DNA from: Allosaccharopolyspora coralli
GTDB taxonomy: Bacteria; Actinomycetota; Actinomycetes; Mycobacteriales; Pseudonocardiaceae
Assembly: GCF_009664835.1 (NCBI RefSeq)
Contig: NZ_CP045929.1
Location: forward strand, 1,674,001 to 1,738,000
Direction: 5' to 3'
DNA length: 64,000 nt
Shown one piece after another: positions 1 to 10,133 of this stretch (position 1 is the stretch's first letter; each line of letters starts with the position of its first letter). The notes below the pieces were generated by a model. That model had not been told where the DNA came from. It saw only the letters and a program-made list of their open reading frames with translations, and ran no database searches. The translations under genes and the position numbers were made by a program.

Positions 1-795
1 CGTGATGCGACGGCACGCGTCGATCACTTCCCGTACCGAGAAGCCCGTACCGTTGCCGAGGTTGTACACCCGATGCGCTCCGGGAACGGCGTTCTCGAGC
101 GCCAGCAGGTGCGCGTCGGCGAGGTCGGTGACGTGGATGTAGTCGCGCACGCACGTTCCGTCCCTGGTCGGCCAGTCCTCGCCGAAGATCCGGATGTGTT
201 CGCGTTGGCCGAACGCCACCTGCAGGACGAGCGGAATCAAGTGGGTCTCCGTCGTGTGCCGTTCCCCGAACGGCCCGTGCGCCCCGGCGACGTTGAAGTA
301 GCGGAGACTGACGCCGCCGAGGCCGTAGGCAGTGGCGTACGAAGCGATCGCGTGGTCGATCGCGAGCTTGGTGGCGCCGTAGGTGTTACTCGGACGGGTC
401 GGTGCGTTCTCGGTGATCGAACCCGAGTCCGGCTCCCCGTAGGTCGCGGCCGTGGAGGAGAACACGAGTCGCGCAACGCGGTGCTCACGCATCGCCTCCA
501 GCAGCCGCAGCGAGGTCACGACGTTGCCTTGCCAGTACTTGTGCGGGTCCTCCATCGACTCGCCGACCAGCGACTTCGCCGCGAAATGCAGAACGCCGTC
601 GACGCCGTCGGCGAGCAGTGGCCCGACCACCTCCGTGAGTTCGCCTTCGACGAACGTGCACCCGTCCGGAACCGCGTCGGCATGGCCGGTCGAGAGGTCG
701 TCGACGACGACGACGTCGTGTCCGGACTCCACCAGACGTGCCGCGCATACACTGCCGACGTAGCCGGCGCCGCCGGTCACCACGAGCTTCACCGG
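1..795 (-). CDS. galE: UDP-glucose 4-epimerase GalE, C-terminus cut by window edge
   Basis: NAD-dependent short-chain dehydrogenase/reductase that interconverts UDP-galactose and UDP-glucose in the cytoplasmic Leloir pathway. Seen: 265 residues from a GTG start; Rossmann motif GGAGYVG (residues 7-13), catalytic Y138-x3-K142 and a Ser/Thr patch SST at 112-114, all in the family order. The remaining C-terminal 60 or so residues lie outside the window. It is downstream of ideR and galK on the same strand but separated from galK by about 370 bp that carry a dispersed repeat. The start has only a weak ribosome site. dtxR-galE linkage is known from corynebacteria, which supports the call. Confidence 0.95.
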
Positions 796-937
796 AACAC
801 TGCCTTTCGGTCGAGGTCGACGCACGCGACCGGGACGTCCGGACACGCACCGGTCACTGTAGAGGGTGTACGGCGTGAGCTGCGTCTGCGGTTCCGTGGC
901 GGCCTACACCTGATCGGCGCCGTCCTCCGCGCGACCA

Positions 938-1157
938 CTGAGAGGGCAGTGTGGAACGGGAGTGAGTGGGTCCGGTACCGCCGTCCCCAGTTCGCGCCTC
1001 GCGGCGTTGGGCTCCTCTTGAGCACCAGGAGTACGAGGCGGGAATCCCTGCCTTGCGAGGCACGAGCTCCGAACCGCGGAGCACCTCACCGTGCCGCGGT
1101 GGTCCCGTAGGACCGTGCCCTACGGGAACAAACGCCAGTTCCCAAATGCACTCTGAG
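938..1157 (+). repeat. Dispersed repeat family A, long copy 1
   Basis: About 220 bp of intergenic sequence between galK and galE that recurs in five other places in the window. Shared blocks in order: GTCCGGTACCGCC, CGCCTCGCGGCGTTGGG, CCTGCCTTGCGAGGCACGA, a CTCCG/CGGAG-type hairpin, GTGCCCTACGGG and CCAGTTCCCA. The ends form an imperfect terminal inverted repeat (GAGGGCAGTGTGGAAC on the left, reverse complement GAGTGCATTTGGGAAC on the right). Several short stem-loops stand in a row. No coding potential is seen. It fills nearly all of the 796-1162 gene-free stretch. Confidence 0.85.
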
Positions 1158-1162
1158 CGACG

Positions 1163-2334
<1,172 letters not shown>

Positions 2335-2338
<4 letters not shown>

Positions 2339-3030
2339 AGGGCGCGCACCAGGACGGCGTGCGCGATCGACGGGGACAGCCGAGTCGTGCCCTTGGCGCC
2401 GCGGACTTCGATCGGTGTCCCACTGCCCGAGACCGGTGCGATGTCGATCTCGTTTCCGGGGACCACGCCGACGTCCTTGAGGTCGGTCATGAGGTCCGGA
2501 TCGAGCTGCACGTGTTCCGCGATTCGACACACCAGGGCACGGCCACCCCCACGACGGCCGATCTCGTCGACACGTTGTAGGTCCGCCTCGGCGGGCGGAG
2601 CCGGTTCCCCGACGCCGATCTCGTCCAGACCGGGGATCGGGTTACCGTACGGCGATGTCCGGGGGCTCCCGAGCAGGGTGACGAGCTTGCGTTCCACCGC
2701 CTCGCTCATCACGTGCTCCCAGCGGCACGCCTCGCTGTGCACGTGTTCCCACTCGAGGCCGATGATGTCGACGAGCAGGCGTTCGGCGAGCCGATGCTTG
2801 CGCATCACCCCGATCGCCCGGGCACGCCCGGCACCTGTCAGTTCCAGGTGCCGGTCCTCGGCCACAGCAAGCAGACCGTCGCGCTCCATCCGGGCGACGG
2901 TCTGACTGACCGTGGGTCCGCTCTGCTCGAGACGTTCGGCAATGCGGGCACGCAGCGGCACCACGCCTTCCTCTTCGAGCTCGTAGATGGTGCGCAGGTA
3001 CATCTCGGTGGTATCGATGAGATCGTTCAC
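2335..3030 (-). CDS. ideR: Iron-dependent transcriptional repressor, DtxR/IdeR
   Basis: Fe(II)-activated dimeric repressor of iron uptake and storage genes. Seen: 231 residues, almost the exact length of DtxR/IdeR, with N-terminal winged helix ([19 protein letters not shown]), dimerisation domain and a C-terminal SH3-like domain. The metal ligands fall at the canonical positions: M10, C102, E105 and H106 (primary site), H79, E83 and H98 (ancillary site). C102 identifies the iron-type rather than the manganese-type MntR branch. GTG start with GGGGAG seven bases upstream. The stop overlaps the galK start, so the iron regulator is the first gene of an ideR-galK unit. Confidence 0.96.
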
Positions 3031-3134
3031 GCCGTCTCCCCGTTGCAGTTCCCGACCCGATTTTAGTCCCCGGCGCCGACACGTGGTGAGCACGTGGTCC
3101 GCCGGACAGCACACGACGCCACGAGAGGTGAGCG

Positions 3135-3986
3135 ATGGGCCCTGTGATCAGTACCGACGAGGCGCTGCGGCTGTTGTCGGGCGGGTCGCCCCCGGTGATG
3201 CTCGACGTCCGGTGGCGGCTGACGGGGCCGTCGGGGCGCGCGGACCATGAGGCCGGGCACCTGCCGGGTGCGGTGTTCGTGGACCTCGACAACGAGCTCG
3301 CCGATCCGGCCGGGTCCGGGGGTCGGCACCCGCTGCCCAATCCCACAGCGTTACAGGAGTCCCTGCGCGCTGCCGGGGTCTGCGCCGGACGCCCGGTGCT
3401 GGTCTACGACGCGGACAACGGCTCGGTCGCAGCCCGCGCCTGGTGGTTGTTGCGCTGGGCGGGGCACGAGCACGTGCGGGTCCTCGACGGTGGGTACGCG
3501 GCATGGGTGTCCGAGCAGCGTCCTGTCAGCACCGACCAGCCGTCGCCGGAGCGCGGCGACTTCGAGGTCGTGGGCGGGCACATGCCGGTCGTCGAACTCG
3601 ACCGTGTCGGGAGTCTCGCTCGCGAGGGGACGCTCCTCGACGCGCGGGCGCCGGAGCGGTACCGGGGTGAGACGGAGCCGATCGACCCGCGTGCCGGGCA
3701 TGTGCCCGGAGCGGTGAATGCGCCTTTCACCGGCCACATCGATGAGTACGGGCGTTGGCGCTCCCCCGAAGAGCTGGCGGATCGCTTCCGGGCGCTCGGT
3801 GTGGACGAGTCGAGGCCGGTCGCGGCGTACTGCGGTTCGGGTGTCACAGCGTGTTCGGTGCTGTTGGCATGGGAACAGGCCGGACTGTCGCGTGAGGGCG
3901 ACCGGCCTGCGTTGTTCCCTGGCTCATGGTCGCAGTGGTCGTCCGATCCGGGACGTCCGGCGGCGACCGGCGCCGAACCGGGGTGA
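3135..3986 (+). CDS. sseA: Two-domain sulfurtransferase, 3-mercaptopyruvate type (SseA-like)
   Basis: Rhodanese-superfamily enzyme that moves sulfur from 3-mercaptopyruvate or thiosulfate to a thiophilic acceptor. Seen: 283 residues with two rhodanese domains; the N-terminal one lacks an active-site cysteine, the C-terminal one has the loop CGSGVTAC with the catalytic Cys at residue 233. The loop sequence is the one typical of mercaptopyruvate sulfurtransferases rather than thiosulfate rhodaneses (family knowledge). ATG start with GAGAGGTGAG upstream. Divergent from ideR; a YeeE-type sulfur transporter lies 5 kb away. Exact donor cannot be read from sequence. Confidence 0.9.
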   Translation: MGPVISTDEALRLLSGGSPPVMLDVRWRLTGPSGRADHEAGHLPGAVFVDLDNELADPAGSGGRHPLPNPTALQESLRAAGVCAGRPVLVYDADNGSVAARAWWLLRWAGHEHVRVLDGGYAAWVSEQRPVSTDQPSPERGDFEVVGGHMPVVELDRVGSLAREGTLLDARAPERYRGETEPIDPRAGHVPGAVNAPFTGHIDEYGRWRSPEELADRFRALGVDESRPVAAYCGSGVTACSVLLAWEQAGLSREGDRPALFPGSWSQWSSDPGRPAATGAEPG

Positions 3987-4036
3987 CAGTGACGACGCGC
4001 GCCCTCGCAGCCATACGGCACGCCCCGGCGACCGGG

Positions 4037-4042
4037 TAGCGT
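4037..4042 (+). promoter_or_regulatory. -10 hexamer of a leaderless acuC promoter
   Basis: TAGCGT followed by exactly six bases and then the ATG of acuC. The TAnnnT-N6-start geometry places the transcription start at the start codon; no Shine-Dalgarno sequence precedes the gene. The same layout recurs at several genes in this window. Confidence 0.6.
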
Positions 4043-4048
4043 CCGGGT

Positions 4049-5224
4049 ATGGGTAACCAGTGCGCGGTGGTGTGGAGCGATGCCCTGCTCGGCTACAAGC
4101 TCGGTGACGACCATCCACTGCATCCGATTCGCCTCGACCTGACGATGCGGCTCGCACGGTCGCTCGGCGTCCTCGACGACGTCGACCTGATCCCGCCGCA
4201 GATCGCCTCCGACGAGGACCTGGAACGGGTGCACAGCCAGGAGTACCTCACGGCCGTGCGTGCGGCGCCCATGTCGGCGTGGGACGTCGGACATGGACTC
4301 GGTACACCGGACAACCCGATCTTCGACGAGATGCACGATGCGGCCGCGTTGATCGCCGGCGGATCACTGGCCGCGGCACGAGCGATCGTCGAGGGGCGCA
4401 CCGCACGGGCGATCAACATCGCAGGCGGGCTGCACCACGCGATGCGGGACAACGCCGCCGGATTCTGCGTCTACAACGACTGTTCGGTCGCGATCGCGTG
4501 GATGCTGGAGCAGGGTGTCGAACGCGTCGCCTATGTGGACGTGGACGTGCATCACGGGGATGGGGTGCAAGCGGCGTTCTACGACGATCCGAGAGTGCTG
4601 ACCGTGTCGATGCACCAGCATCCGATCACGCTGTGGCCGGGCACGGGCCATCCGACGGAGCTCGGTGCCCGCGGGGCCGAAGGCACCGCCGTCAACGTGC
4701 CGGTGCCGCCCGGTACCTCCGACGCGGGGTGGTTGCGGGCCTTCCACGCGGTCGTTCCTTCGGTGCTGGCGGAGTTCCGGCCGCAGGTGCTCGTCACCCA
4801 GTGCGGTGCTGACGCGCACCGGGAGGATCCGCTCGCGGATCTCGGCCTGTCGGTGGACGGCCAACGCGAGACCTACCGGGCATTGCGCGAGTTCGCCGAT
4901 ACCTACTCCGGTGGGAAGTGGCTGGCTCTCGGTGGTGGTGGTTATCAGTTGTTCCGTGTCGTCCCCCGCGCGTGGACACACCTGTTGGCGACCGTGCTGG
5001 ATCGCGACCTCGATCCGGCCACAAGGATTCCGACGGACTGGATGGCTCACGCCCTCGGCGTGGCGGGTAACACCCCGCTGCCCACGACCATGACCGACGA
5101 CGTCGACCCCTCGTTCACCGAGTGGGCGGGTGTCGCCGACTCGCCCGTGGACACGGCCATCCGCGACTGCAGGCATGCGGTGTTCCCGCTGCACGGTCTG
5201 GACCCGGCGGACCGTCGGGACTGA
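4049..5224 (+). CDS. acuC: AcuC-type protein deacetylase (histone deacetylase superfamily)
   Basis: Zn-dependent deacetylase; AcuC proteins remove acetyl groups from lysines, classically reactivating acetyl-CoA synthetase. Seen: 391 residues; catalytic His pair in GGLHHA, zinc ligands in DVDVHHGDG (about residues 164-172) and CGADAH, and the transition-state Tyr in GGGGY. No ribosome site; a leaderless promoter ends six bases before the ATG. The next gene downstream, on the same strand, is a GNAT/acyl-CoA-synthetase-like fusion of the kind that acetylates such targets, so the two look like writer and eraser of the same modification (inference). Confidence 0.92.
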   Translation: MGNQCAVVWSDALLGYKLGDDHPLHPIRLDLTMRLARSLGVLDDVDLIPPQIASDEDLERVHSQEYLTAVRAAPMSAWDVGHGLGTPDNPIFDEMHDAAALIAGGSLAAARAIVEGRTARAINIAGGLHHAMRDNAAGFCVYNDCSVAIAWMLEQGVERVAYVDVDVHHGDGVQAAFYDDPRVLTVSMHQHPITLWPGTGHPTELGARGAEGTAVNVPVPPGTSDAGWLRAFHAVVPSVLAEFRPQVLVTQCGADAHREDPLADLGLSVDGQRETYRALREFADTYSGGKWLALGGGGYQLFRVVPRAWTHLLATVLDRDLDPATRIPTDWMAHALGVAGNTPLPTTMTDDVDPSFTEWAGVADSPVDTAIRDCRHAVFPLHGLDPADRRD

Positions 5225-5319
5225 GCACGGACAGCGCCGCGGCCGGAGCCGATGACGCTCGCGATCGGCGACGGAGGCGGGGATCGGCGGCCAGGGGAGC
5301 CGGGACCGGAGGAGACGGG

Positions 5320-8028
5320 ATGGATGTGACGGACACGTCGGGTACGGGTACACCGGGCTCGACCGACGCCGCCGGTGACGGTGCCGTCCAGTACCCCCGC
5401 CAATGGGAAGCCGACGTCGTGCTCGCCGACGGCGGCACCGTGCATCTGCGCCCGATCACCCCGGACGACGCCGACCAGCTGATCGCGTTTCACAGCAGGC
5501 TCAGCGACCGCACCCGGTACTTCCGGTACTTCGGCCCGTACCCGAGGATGCCGAAACGCGACGTGGACCGCTTCAGCCAGGTCGACTATCGGAACCGGGT
5601 CGCGTTGGTCGCCATGCTCGGTGACGACATCGTCGCGGTCGGACGGTTCGACCGCCTCGGCGAACAGGATTCCGCCGAAGCCGCGTTCGTCGTCGAGGAC
5701 GGTCACCAGGGCCGTGGGCTCGGGTCCATCCTCTTGGAACACCTCGCGGCTGCGGCACGCGAGTGCGGATTGCGACGCTTCGTCGCCGAGGTTCTCGCGG
5801 AGAACTCCGCGATGGTGCGGGTGTTCCGAGACGCCGGATACGAAATCAAACGCGCCATGGAAGAGGGCGTCGTCCATCTCGAGTTCGCGATCGACCCGAC
5901 CGAGCAGTCCGTGGCCGTCGCCCGGGCGAGGGAAGAGGCCGCCGAGGCGCGCAGTGTCCACAACGTCCTGCATCCCCGGGCGGTGGCCGTGATCGGCGCC
6001 TCGACCGATCACGCGAAGATCGGACACGCGGTACTCGCGAACCTGCTCACCGCGGACTTCGCCGGACCGGTCTATCCGGTGCATCCCGAACACCGCGCGG
6101 TGCGGGGGGTCCGGGCCTATCCGTCCGTCTTGGAGATTCCCGACGACGTGGATCTCGCGGTCGTCGCCGTTCCCGCCGCCGGCGTCGACGAGGTGTTGGA
6201 CGCGTGCCTCGCCAAGGGCGTGAAGGTGCTGGTGATCCTGAGCTCGGGATTCAGCGAGACCGGTCCGTCGGGTCGGGACGTCGAACGTCGGATGGTCCGC
6301 TCCGCCCGCGCACACGGAATGCGCGTGGTCGGGCCGAACGCGCTCGGGGTGGTCAACACCGACCCGGGGTGGCGGCTCAACGCGACCCTCGCGCCCCGGT
6401 TGCCCGGGCGCGGACGGACAGGATTCTTCTGCCAGTCCGGCGCGTTGGGTGTGGCGATCCTCGGGGTCGCTACCGAACGAGGATTGGGGCTGTCGACGTT
6501 CGTCTCGGCGGGCAACCGTGCGGACGTGTCCGGCAACGACCTGTTGCAGTACTGGCAGACCGACTCGACGACCGACGTGGTGCTGCTGTACCTCGAGTCC
6601 TTCGGCAATCCCCGCAAGTTCGCCCGCCTGGCACGACGGCTGGCGCGGATGAAGCCGATCGTGGCGGTCAAGTCCGGTCGCAACGCGGTCCGGGCGGGAC
6701 TGGCCGCCACGTCGGTACAGGTGGACGAGACGAGTGTGCAGGCGCTGTTCGAGCAGGCCGGTGTCATCCGTGTGGAGTCGGTGGCCCAGATGTTCGACAC
6801 TGCGCTGCTGCTCGCTCATCAGCCGCTGCCGTCCGGCGATCGGGTGGGGATCGTCGGCAATTCGTCCGCGCTCGGGATGCTCGCCGCGGACGTCGCGCTG
6901 GCGCAGGGTTTGCGGCTGGCAGGCGACCCGGTGGACGTCGGCGCGGCCGCTGGGCCCGAGGAGTTCGCCGCCGCTGTGCGGGACGCGGTGGTGCGTGACG
7001 ACGTGGACGCGCTGGTGACGGTGTTTGCGCCGCCGGTCGCCGTCCCGGGTGCCGAGTACGCGCGGGCGCTCCGTGAGGTGTTGCAGGAAGCCGACGCCGC
7101 CCGTTCCACACCGGTGGTGACGACGTTCCTCGCGGCTGAGGGTGTGCCCGACGAGCTGGCAGTGCCGGGCCCGGACGGGACGCCCGCGGCCGGGTCGGTG
7201 CCCTCGTACCCGAGCCCGGAACGGGCGGTGCTCTCGCTGGCCAGGGTCGTTCGATACGCGCAGTGGAGAGCCGCGCCGCAGGGTGAGTTCATCCGCCCGG
7301 ACGGCATTGATCACGACCGCGCACGGTCCCTGGTGGACGGGTGGCTCGAAGACGGAGAGCGGCAGTTGACCGACGACGAGGCCGTCGAGCTGCTGGCGTG
7401 CTACGGCATCGAGCTCACCGCGTTTCGGAAGGTCGCGGGCGCCGAAGCAGCAGCGGACGCGGCCGAGGAACTCGGGCTTCCTGTGGCGGTGAAGTCACCG
7501 AGTCCGCAGCTCCGCCACCGGGCGGATCTGGCCGGGGTGCGGCTGGATCTGCGTAGTACCACCGCGGTCCGCGACGCCTACGACGATATGCGGAAGCTGT
7601 CGGACACGGACGAGGTGTATGTGCAGCGGATGGCACCCAGGGGCAACTCGTGCGTGATCGACCTCCGGGACGACCCGTCCTTCGGCACCCTGGTCGCGTT
7701 CGGTCTGTCCGGGGTGGCCAGTGAGCTGCTCGGGGACAAGGCGTATCGGGCGGTGCCGCTCACCGACACCGATGTCTCCGGACTGGTACGGGCTCCGCGA
7801 GCGGCACCGCTGCTCACTGGCTACCGGGGGGACGAACCGGCGGACATGGTGGCGTTGGAGGACCTGGTGCACCGAGTCGCGATCCTCGCCGAGGACCTCT
7901 CCGAGGTTCGGGAGTGTGCCCTGGAGCCGGTGCTGGCCTCGTCGGAAGGTGTCTTCGTCGCGGGTGCGCGGATCGTCATAGCGGGGTCGCCCTCGTGGCC
8001 TGACACCGGGCCCCGGCGGTTGCGCTGA
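5320..8028 (+). CDS. patA: PatA-like protein acetyltransferase: N-terminal GNAT fused to NDP-forming acyl-CoA synthetase
   Basis: 902 residues. Domains: GNAT acetyltransferase at about residues 30-190 with acetyl-CoA motif HQGRGLG (129-135); CoA-binding Rossmann domain from about 215 (AVAVIGAS); CoA-ligase domains; C-terminal ATP-grasp-like domain from about 680. Salmonella Pat has the GNAT at the C-terminus; the reversed, GNAT-first order seen here matches the Streptomyces PatA type that acetylates acyl-CoA synthetases (family knowledge). ATG chosen for GGAGGAG seven bases upstream; an in-frame extension would overlap acuC. Follows acuC by 95 bp. A role as an active acyl-CoA synthetase instead cannot be excluded without checking the ligase His. 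Confidence 0.88.
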   Translation: MDVTDTSGTGTPGSTDAAGDGAVQYPRQWEADVVLADGGTVHLRPITPDDADQLIAFHSRLSDRTRYFRYFGPYPRMPKRDVDRFSQVDYRNRVALVAMLGDDIVAVGRFDRLGEQDSAEAAFVVEDGHQGRGLGSILLEHLAAAARECGLRRFVAEVLAENSAMVRVFRDAGYEIKRAMEEGVVHLEFAIDPTEQSVAVARAREEAAEARSVHNVLHPRAVAVIGASTDHAKIGHAVLANLLTADFAGPVYPVHPEHRAVRGVRAYPSVLEIPDDVDLAVVAVPAAGVDEVLDACLAKGVKVLVILSSGFSETGPSGRDVERRMVRSARAHGMRVVGPNALGVVNTDPGWRLNATLAPRLPGRGRTGFFCQSGALGVAILGVATERGLGLSTFVSAGNRADVSGNDLLQYWQTDSTTDVVLLYLESFGNPRKFARLARRLARMKPIVAVKSGRNAVRAGLAATSVQVDETSVQALFEQAGVIRVESVAQMFDTALLLAHQPLPSGDRVGIVGNSSALGMLAADVALAQGLRLAGDPVDVGAAAGPEEFAAAVRDAVVRDDVDALVTVFAPPVAVPGAEYARALREVLQEADAARSTPVVTTFLAAEGVPDELAVPGPDGTPAAGSVPSYPSPERAVLSLARVVRYAQWRAAPQGEFIRPDGIDHDRARSLVDGWLEDGERQLTDDEAVELLACYGIELTAFRKVAGAEAAADAAEELGLPVAVKSPSPQLRHRADLAGVRLDLRSTTAVRDAYDDMRKLSDTDEVYVQRMAPRGNSCVIDLRDDPSFGTLVAFGLSGVASELLGDKAYRAVPLTDTDVSGLVRAPRAAPLLTGYRGDEPADMVALEDLVHRVAILAEDLSEVRECALEPVLASSEGVFVAGARIVIAGSPSWPDTGPRRLR

Positions 8029-8057
8029 CGGGCGACGGCCGAGTTGAAAAGGCGTGG

Positions 8058-9296
8058 TCAGCAGGCGCCGTCGGTCGGCTTGGGGACCGTCAGCCCGAAG
8101 CGGGGACGCAGCTTCAAGCCGATCCAGGTTCCGATCAGCGCGAGTGCGCCCCACAGCCAGCCGTGCAGCGAGAACGAGGCGATCCCGCTGAAGTACGCGC
8201 CGATGTTGCACCCGTAGGCCAGCCGCGCGCCGTAGCCCATAAGCAAGCCGCCGATCACCGCGGCGGCCAGCACACGGGGCGGCAGCTTCTTGGCGAGGAC
8301 GAAGCCACCGGACGCCGCGGCCGCCACGAGCGCTCCGATGATGATGCCGAAGTTGAGTACCGAGGTTCCGTCGGCGAGCACGGGTTCGCTCAACGACGCG
8401 GCCTTCTCACCCTGCCAATAGCCCCAGGACGCCACGTCTACGCCCAGGCCTTGCAGAACCTTCGAACCCCACAACGCGAACGCGGAGGTGATACCCCACG
8501 GGCTTCCGCGAGTGAGCAGGACGACGGCGTTGAGGGCGGCGAGTGCGATGGCCCCCACCCACAGCGGCCAGCTGCCGCGCAGGACTCGCCAAAACCCGCG
8601 TGCCGACGGTGGCCTGCCGGCGGGAGGTGCGGCGTGCCGTCGTGCCCAGCGGGTCGCCGCGTAGCCGAGCAGGCCGAGGACGAGCAGTTGCAGAATCGCC
8701 GCGCCCGCGTAGCCGAGCCCGGTGTCCGTCGCCAGGGACACCGACCCCAGGTTCAGCTGGTCCGAGGACCAGAACGGCATGTGCAGGGCGCCGATCGTCG
8801 CGCCGGTGATGAAGAACAGCAACGTGACCGCCACGAGCGTGTTGCCGCCACCTACCGCGAACAACGTGCCGGACGCGCAGGCGCCGCCGAGTTGCATTCC
8901 GATTCCGAAGAGCACGGCGCCGACAACCAGTCCCAGCCCGATCGGTTCGACGTTGCCCTCCGGTTGTTGGCCGAACAGGGCGGCTCCGCCCGCGAGGATC
9001 GGGGCGAACAGGATCGAGGCGGTACCCAGCATGATCAGGTGAGCGCGGATGCCGGAGGTTTGACCCACCGAGACGAGCTGGCGCCACGCGGAGGTGAAGC
9101 CGAACCGAGAATGGAAGAGGACGAGTCCCAGCGCGAGGCCGAGCACCGCGAGCACCGCGAGCTGTGTTCCCGCCACCATGCCCGCCAACACTATGAGCGC
9201 GAGGGCGGCCACCGCCGCGGCGGTGAGGGTTCGCCACTGGGGTGGGGCGGCGGACGGTGCGGGGGCCTGCCCCTTCTCGGCTGTTGCCGTCGACAT
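8058..9296 (-). CDS. YeeE/YedE-family sulfur-compound transporter
   Basis: Integral membrane protein of 412 residues with about ten hydrophobic segments and two Sulf_transp repeats. The conserved Cys motifs are visible: GGACASGTLF in the first half and YGCNIGAYFSG in the second. Members such as TsuA take up thiosulfate (family knowledge), so a role in thiosulfate or related sulfur import is inferred. ATG chosen because GAGGAG lies seven bases upstream; an upstream in-frame start lacks one. Convergent with patA (29 bp gap), divergent from the lipoprotein gene. Confidence 0.85.
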   Translation of the reverse strand: MSTATAEKGQAPAPSAAPPQWRTLTAAAVAALALIVLAGMVAGTQLAVLAVLGLALGLVLFHSRFGFTSAWRQLVSVGQTSGIRAHLIMLGTASILFAPILAGGAALFGQQPEGNVEPIGLGLVVGAVLFGIGMQLGGACASGTLFAVGGGNTLVAVTLLFFITGATIGALHMPFWSSDQLNLGSVSLATDTGLGYAGAAILQLLVLGLLGYAATRWARRHAAPPAGRPPSARGFWRVLRGSWPLWVGAIALAALNAVVLLTRGSPWGITSAFALWGSKVLQGLGVDVASWGYWQGEKAASLSEPVLADGTSVLNFGIIIGALVAAAASGGFVLAKKLPPRVLAAAVIGGLLMGYGARLAYGCNIGAYFSGIASFSLHGWLWGALALIGTWIGLKLRPRFGLTVPKPTDGAC

Positions 9297-9462
9297 CGTG
9301 TACTCCTCGAATGGGGACACTCCCAACACAACCAGCAGGACAGCCTTTCGACCAGCCGTTCCAAGATGCGGTACAGGGTTGCGTTCTGCCCGGCGTCAGG
9401 GCATGGGAAATTCTCTGGTCGCGTCGCGCAACCGGGTGGCCGACTCGTCCCGTCTTGGGGGT

Positions 9463-9939
9463 ATGAGACGCCTACACACCGCTCTCGGCGCCGGTGTTCT
9501 GCTCTTGGCAGTCACCGCCTGCGCCGACCAGTCACCAGACGTGGGATTCGGCGGCGAACCGCCTGCACCCCCTGCTCAGCAGGGCCCGGTCGAACCGAAG
9601 CCGGAGCAGGAGCGCCAAGCCGTTCCCCCCGATGCCGTCGACGCATCGAAGCTGCCGGAGAGCTACCCGACGGACGTCTGGACCCAGGACAACGGCAAGG
9701 CCGTCGTCGCGACCGGGCAGGAAGGCGGCTGCAGCAAGGTCCACGCCGAGGTCGCCGAGCAGAACGACCAGCAGGTACGGATCGTCCTGGTCGACGAGAC
9801 ACCGGAGCCTGCCGGGGCCTGCACGATGGACCTGCGTTATCCGCCGGTGGCGGTCGCGCTGGACGAGGAGCTCGGCGACCGCACCGTCGTACTGGAACAG
9901 CGCGACGTGAAGGTTCCGCGTGAGGAGCCGCCGAACTAA
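9463..9939 (+). CDS. Putative secreted lipoprotein, function unknown
   Basis: 158 residues. N-terminal signal peptide with positive MRR, a hydrophobic stretch and lipobox VTAC, so probably lipid-anchored at the membrane. The mature part starts with a Pro/Glu-rich linker, then a compact domain with two further Cys residues (in GGCSK and GACTM) that could form a disulfide. No family recognised with certainty. ATG preceded by GGGGGT. Ends just before a strong hairpin. Confidence 0.75.
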   Translation: MRRLHTALGAGVLLLAVTACADQSPDVGFGGEPPAPPAQQGPVEPKPEQERQAVPPDAVDASKLPESYPTDVWTQDNGKAVVATGQEGGCSKVHAEVAEQNDQQVRIVLVDETPEPAGACTMDLRYPPVAVALDEELGDRTVVLEQRDVKVPREEPPN

Positions 9940-10000
9940 ATCCGGCTGTTGGCAGCTACCGGAGACTGACGCGGTTCCCAGGCAACGGTGCCCACGGACA

Positions 10001-10036
10001 CGTCTCCCGCAGGAGGTGGGGCTCCTGCGGGAGACG
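10001..10036. terminator. Bidirectional terminator hairpin
   Basis: Perfect 15-bp stem (CGTCTCCCGCAGGAG and its complement) with a six-base loop, placed between the convergent lipoprotein and fumarase genes. There is no U-tract, as is common in high-G+C actinobacteria. Confidence 0.8.
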
Positions 10037-10052
10037 TCCCACGCACTCCCTG

Positions 10053-10119
10053 CCGGCCGGGTGGCCAGTTCGCGCGAAGTTGCGACCCGGGCCATCCACC
10101 GCAGGTGGCGTTGTCCACA
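10053..10119. repeat. Palindromic repeat family B, copy 1, with DnaA-box-like 9-mer
   Basis: Imperfect palindrome centred on TTCGCGCGAA (10053-10092) followed 18 bp later by TTGTCCACA (10111-10119), which equals the actinobacterial DnaA-box consensus. A second, perfect copy of the palindrome with a similar flank lies at 47011-47050. No protein partner can be named. Confidence 0.6.
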
Positions 10120-10133
10120 GGGGGGGCGGGTGG

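Noticed and set aside
5047-7314. 755-codon minus-strand open frame inside patA
   Set aside because: Mirror image of the patA coding sequence in high-G+C DNA; no family features.
10111-10119. Perfect DnaA-box 9-mer as an origin of replication
   Set aside because: A single box with no cluster and no dnaA/dnaN nearby; more likely part of the family B repeat or chance.
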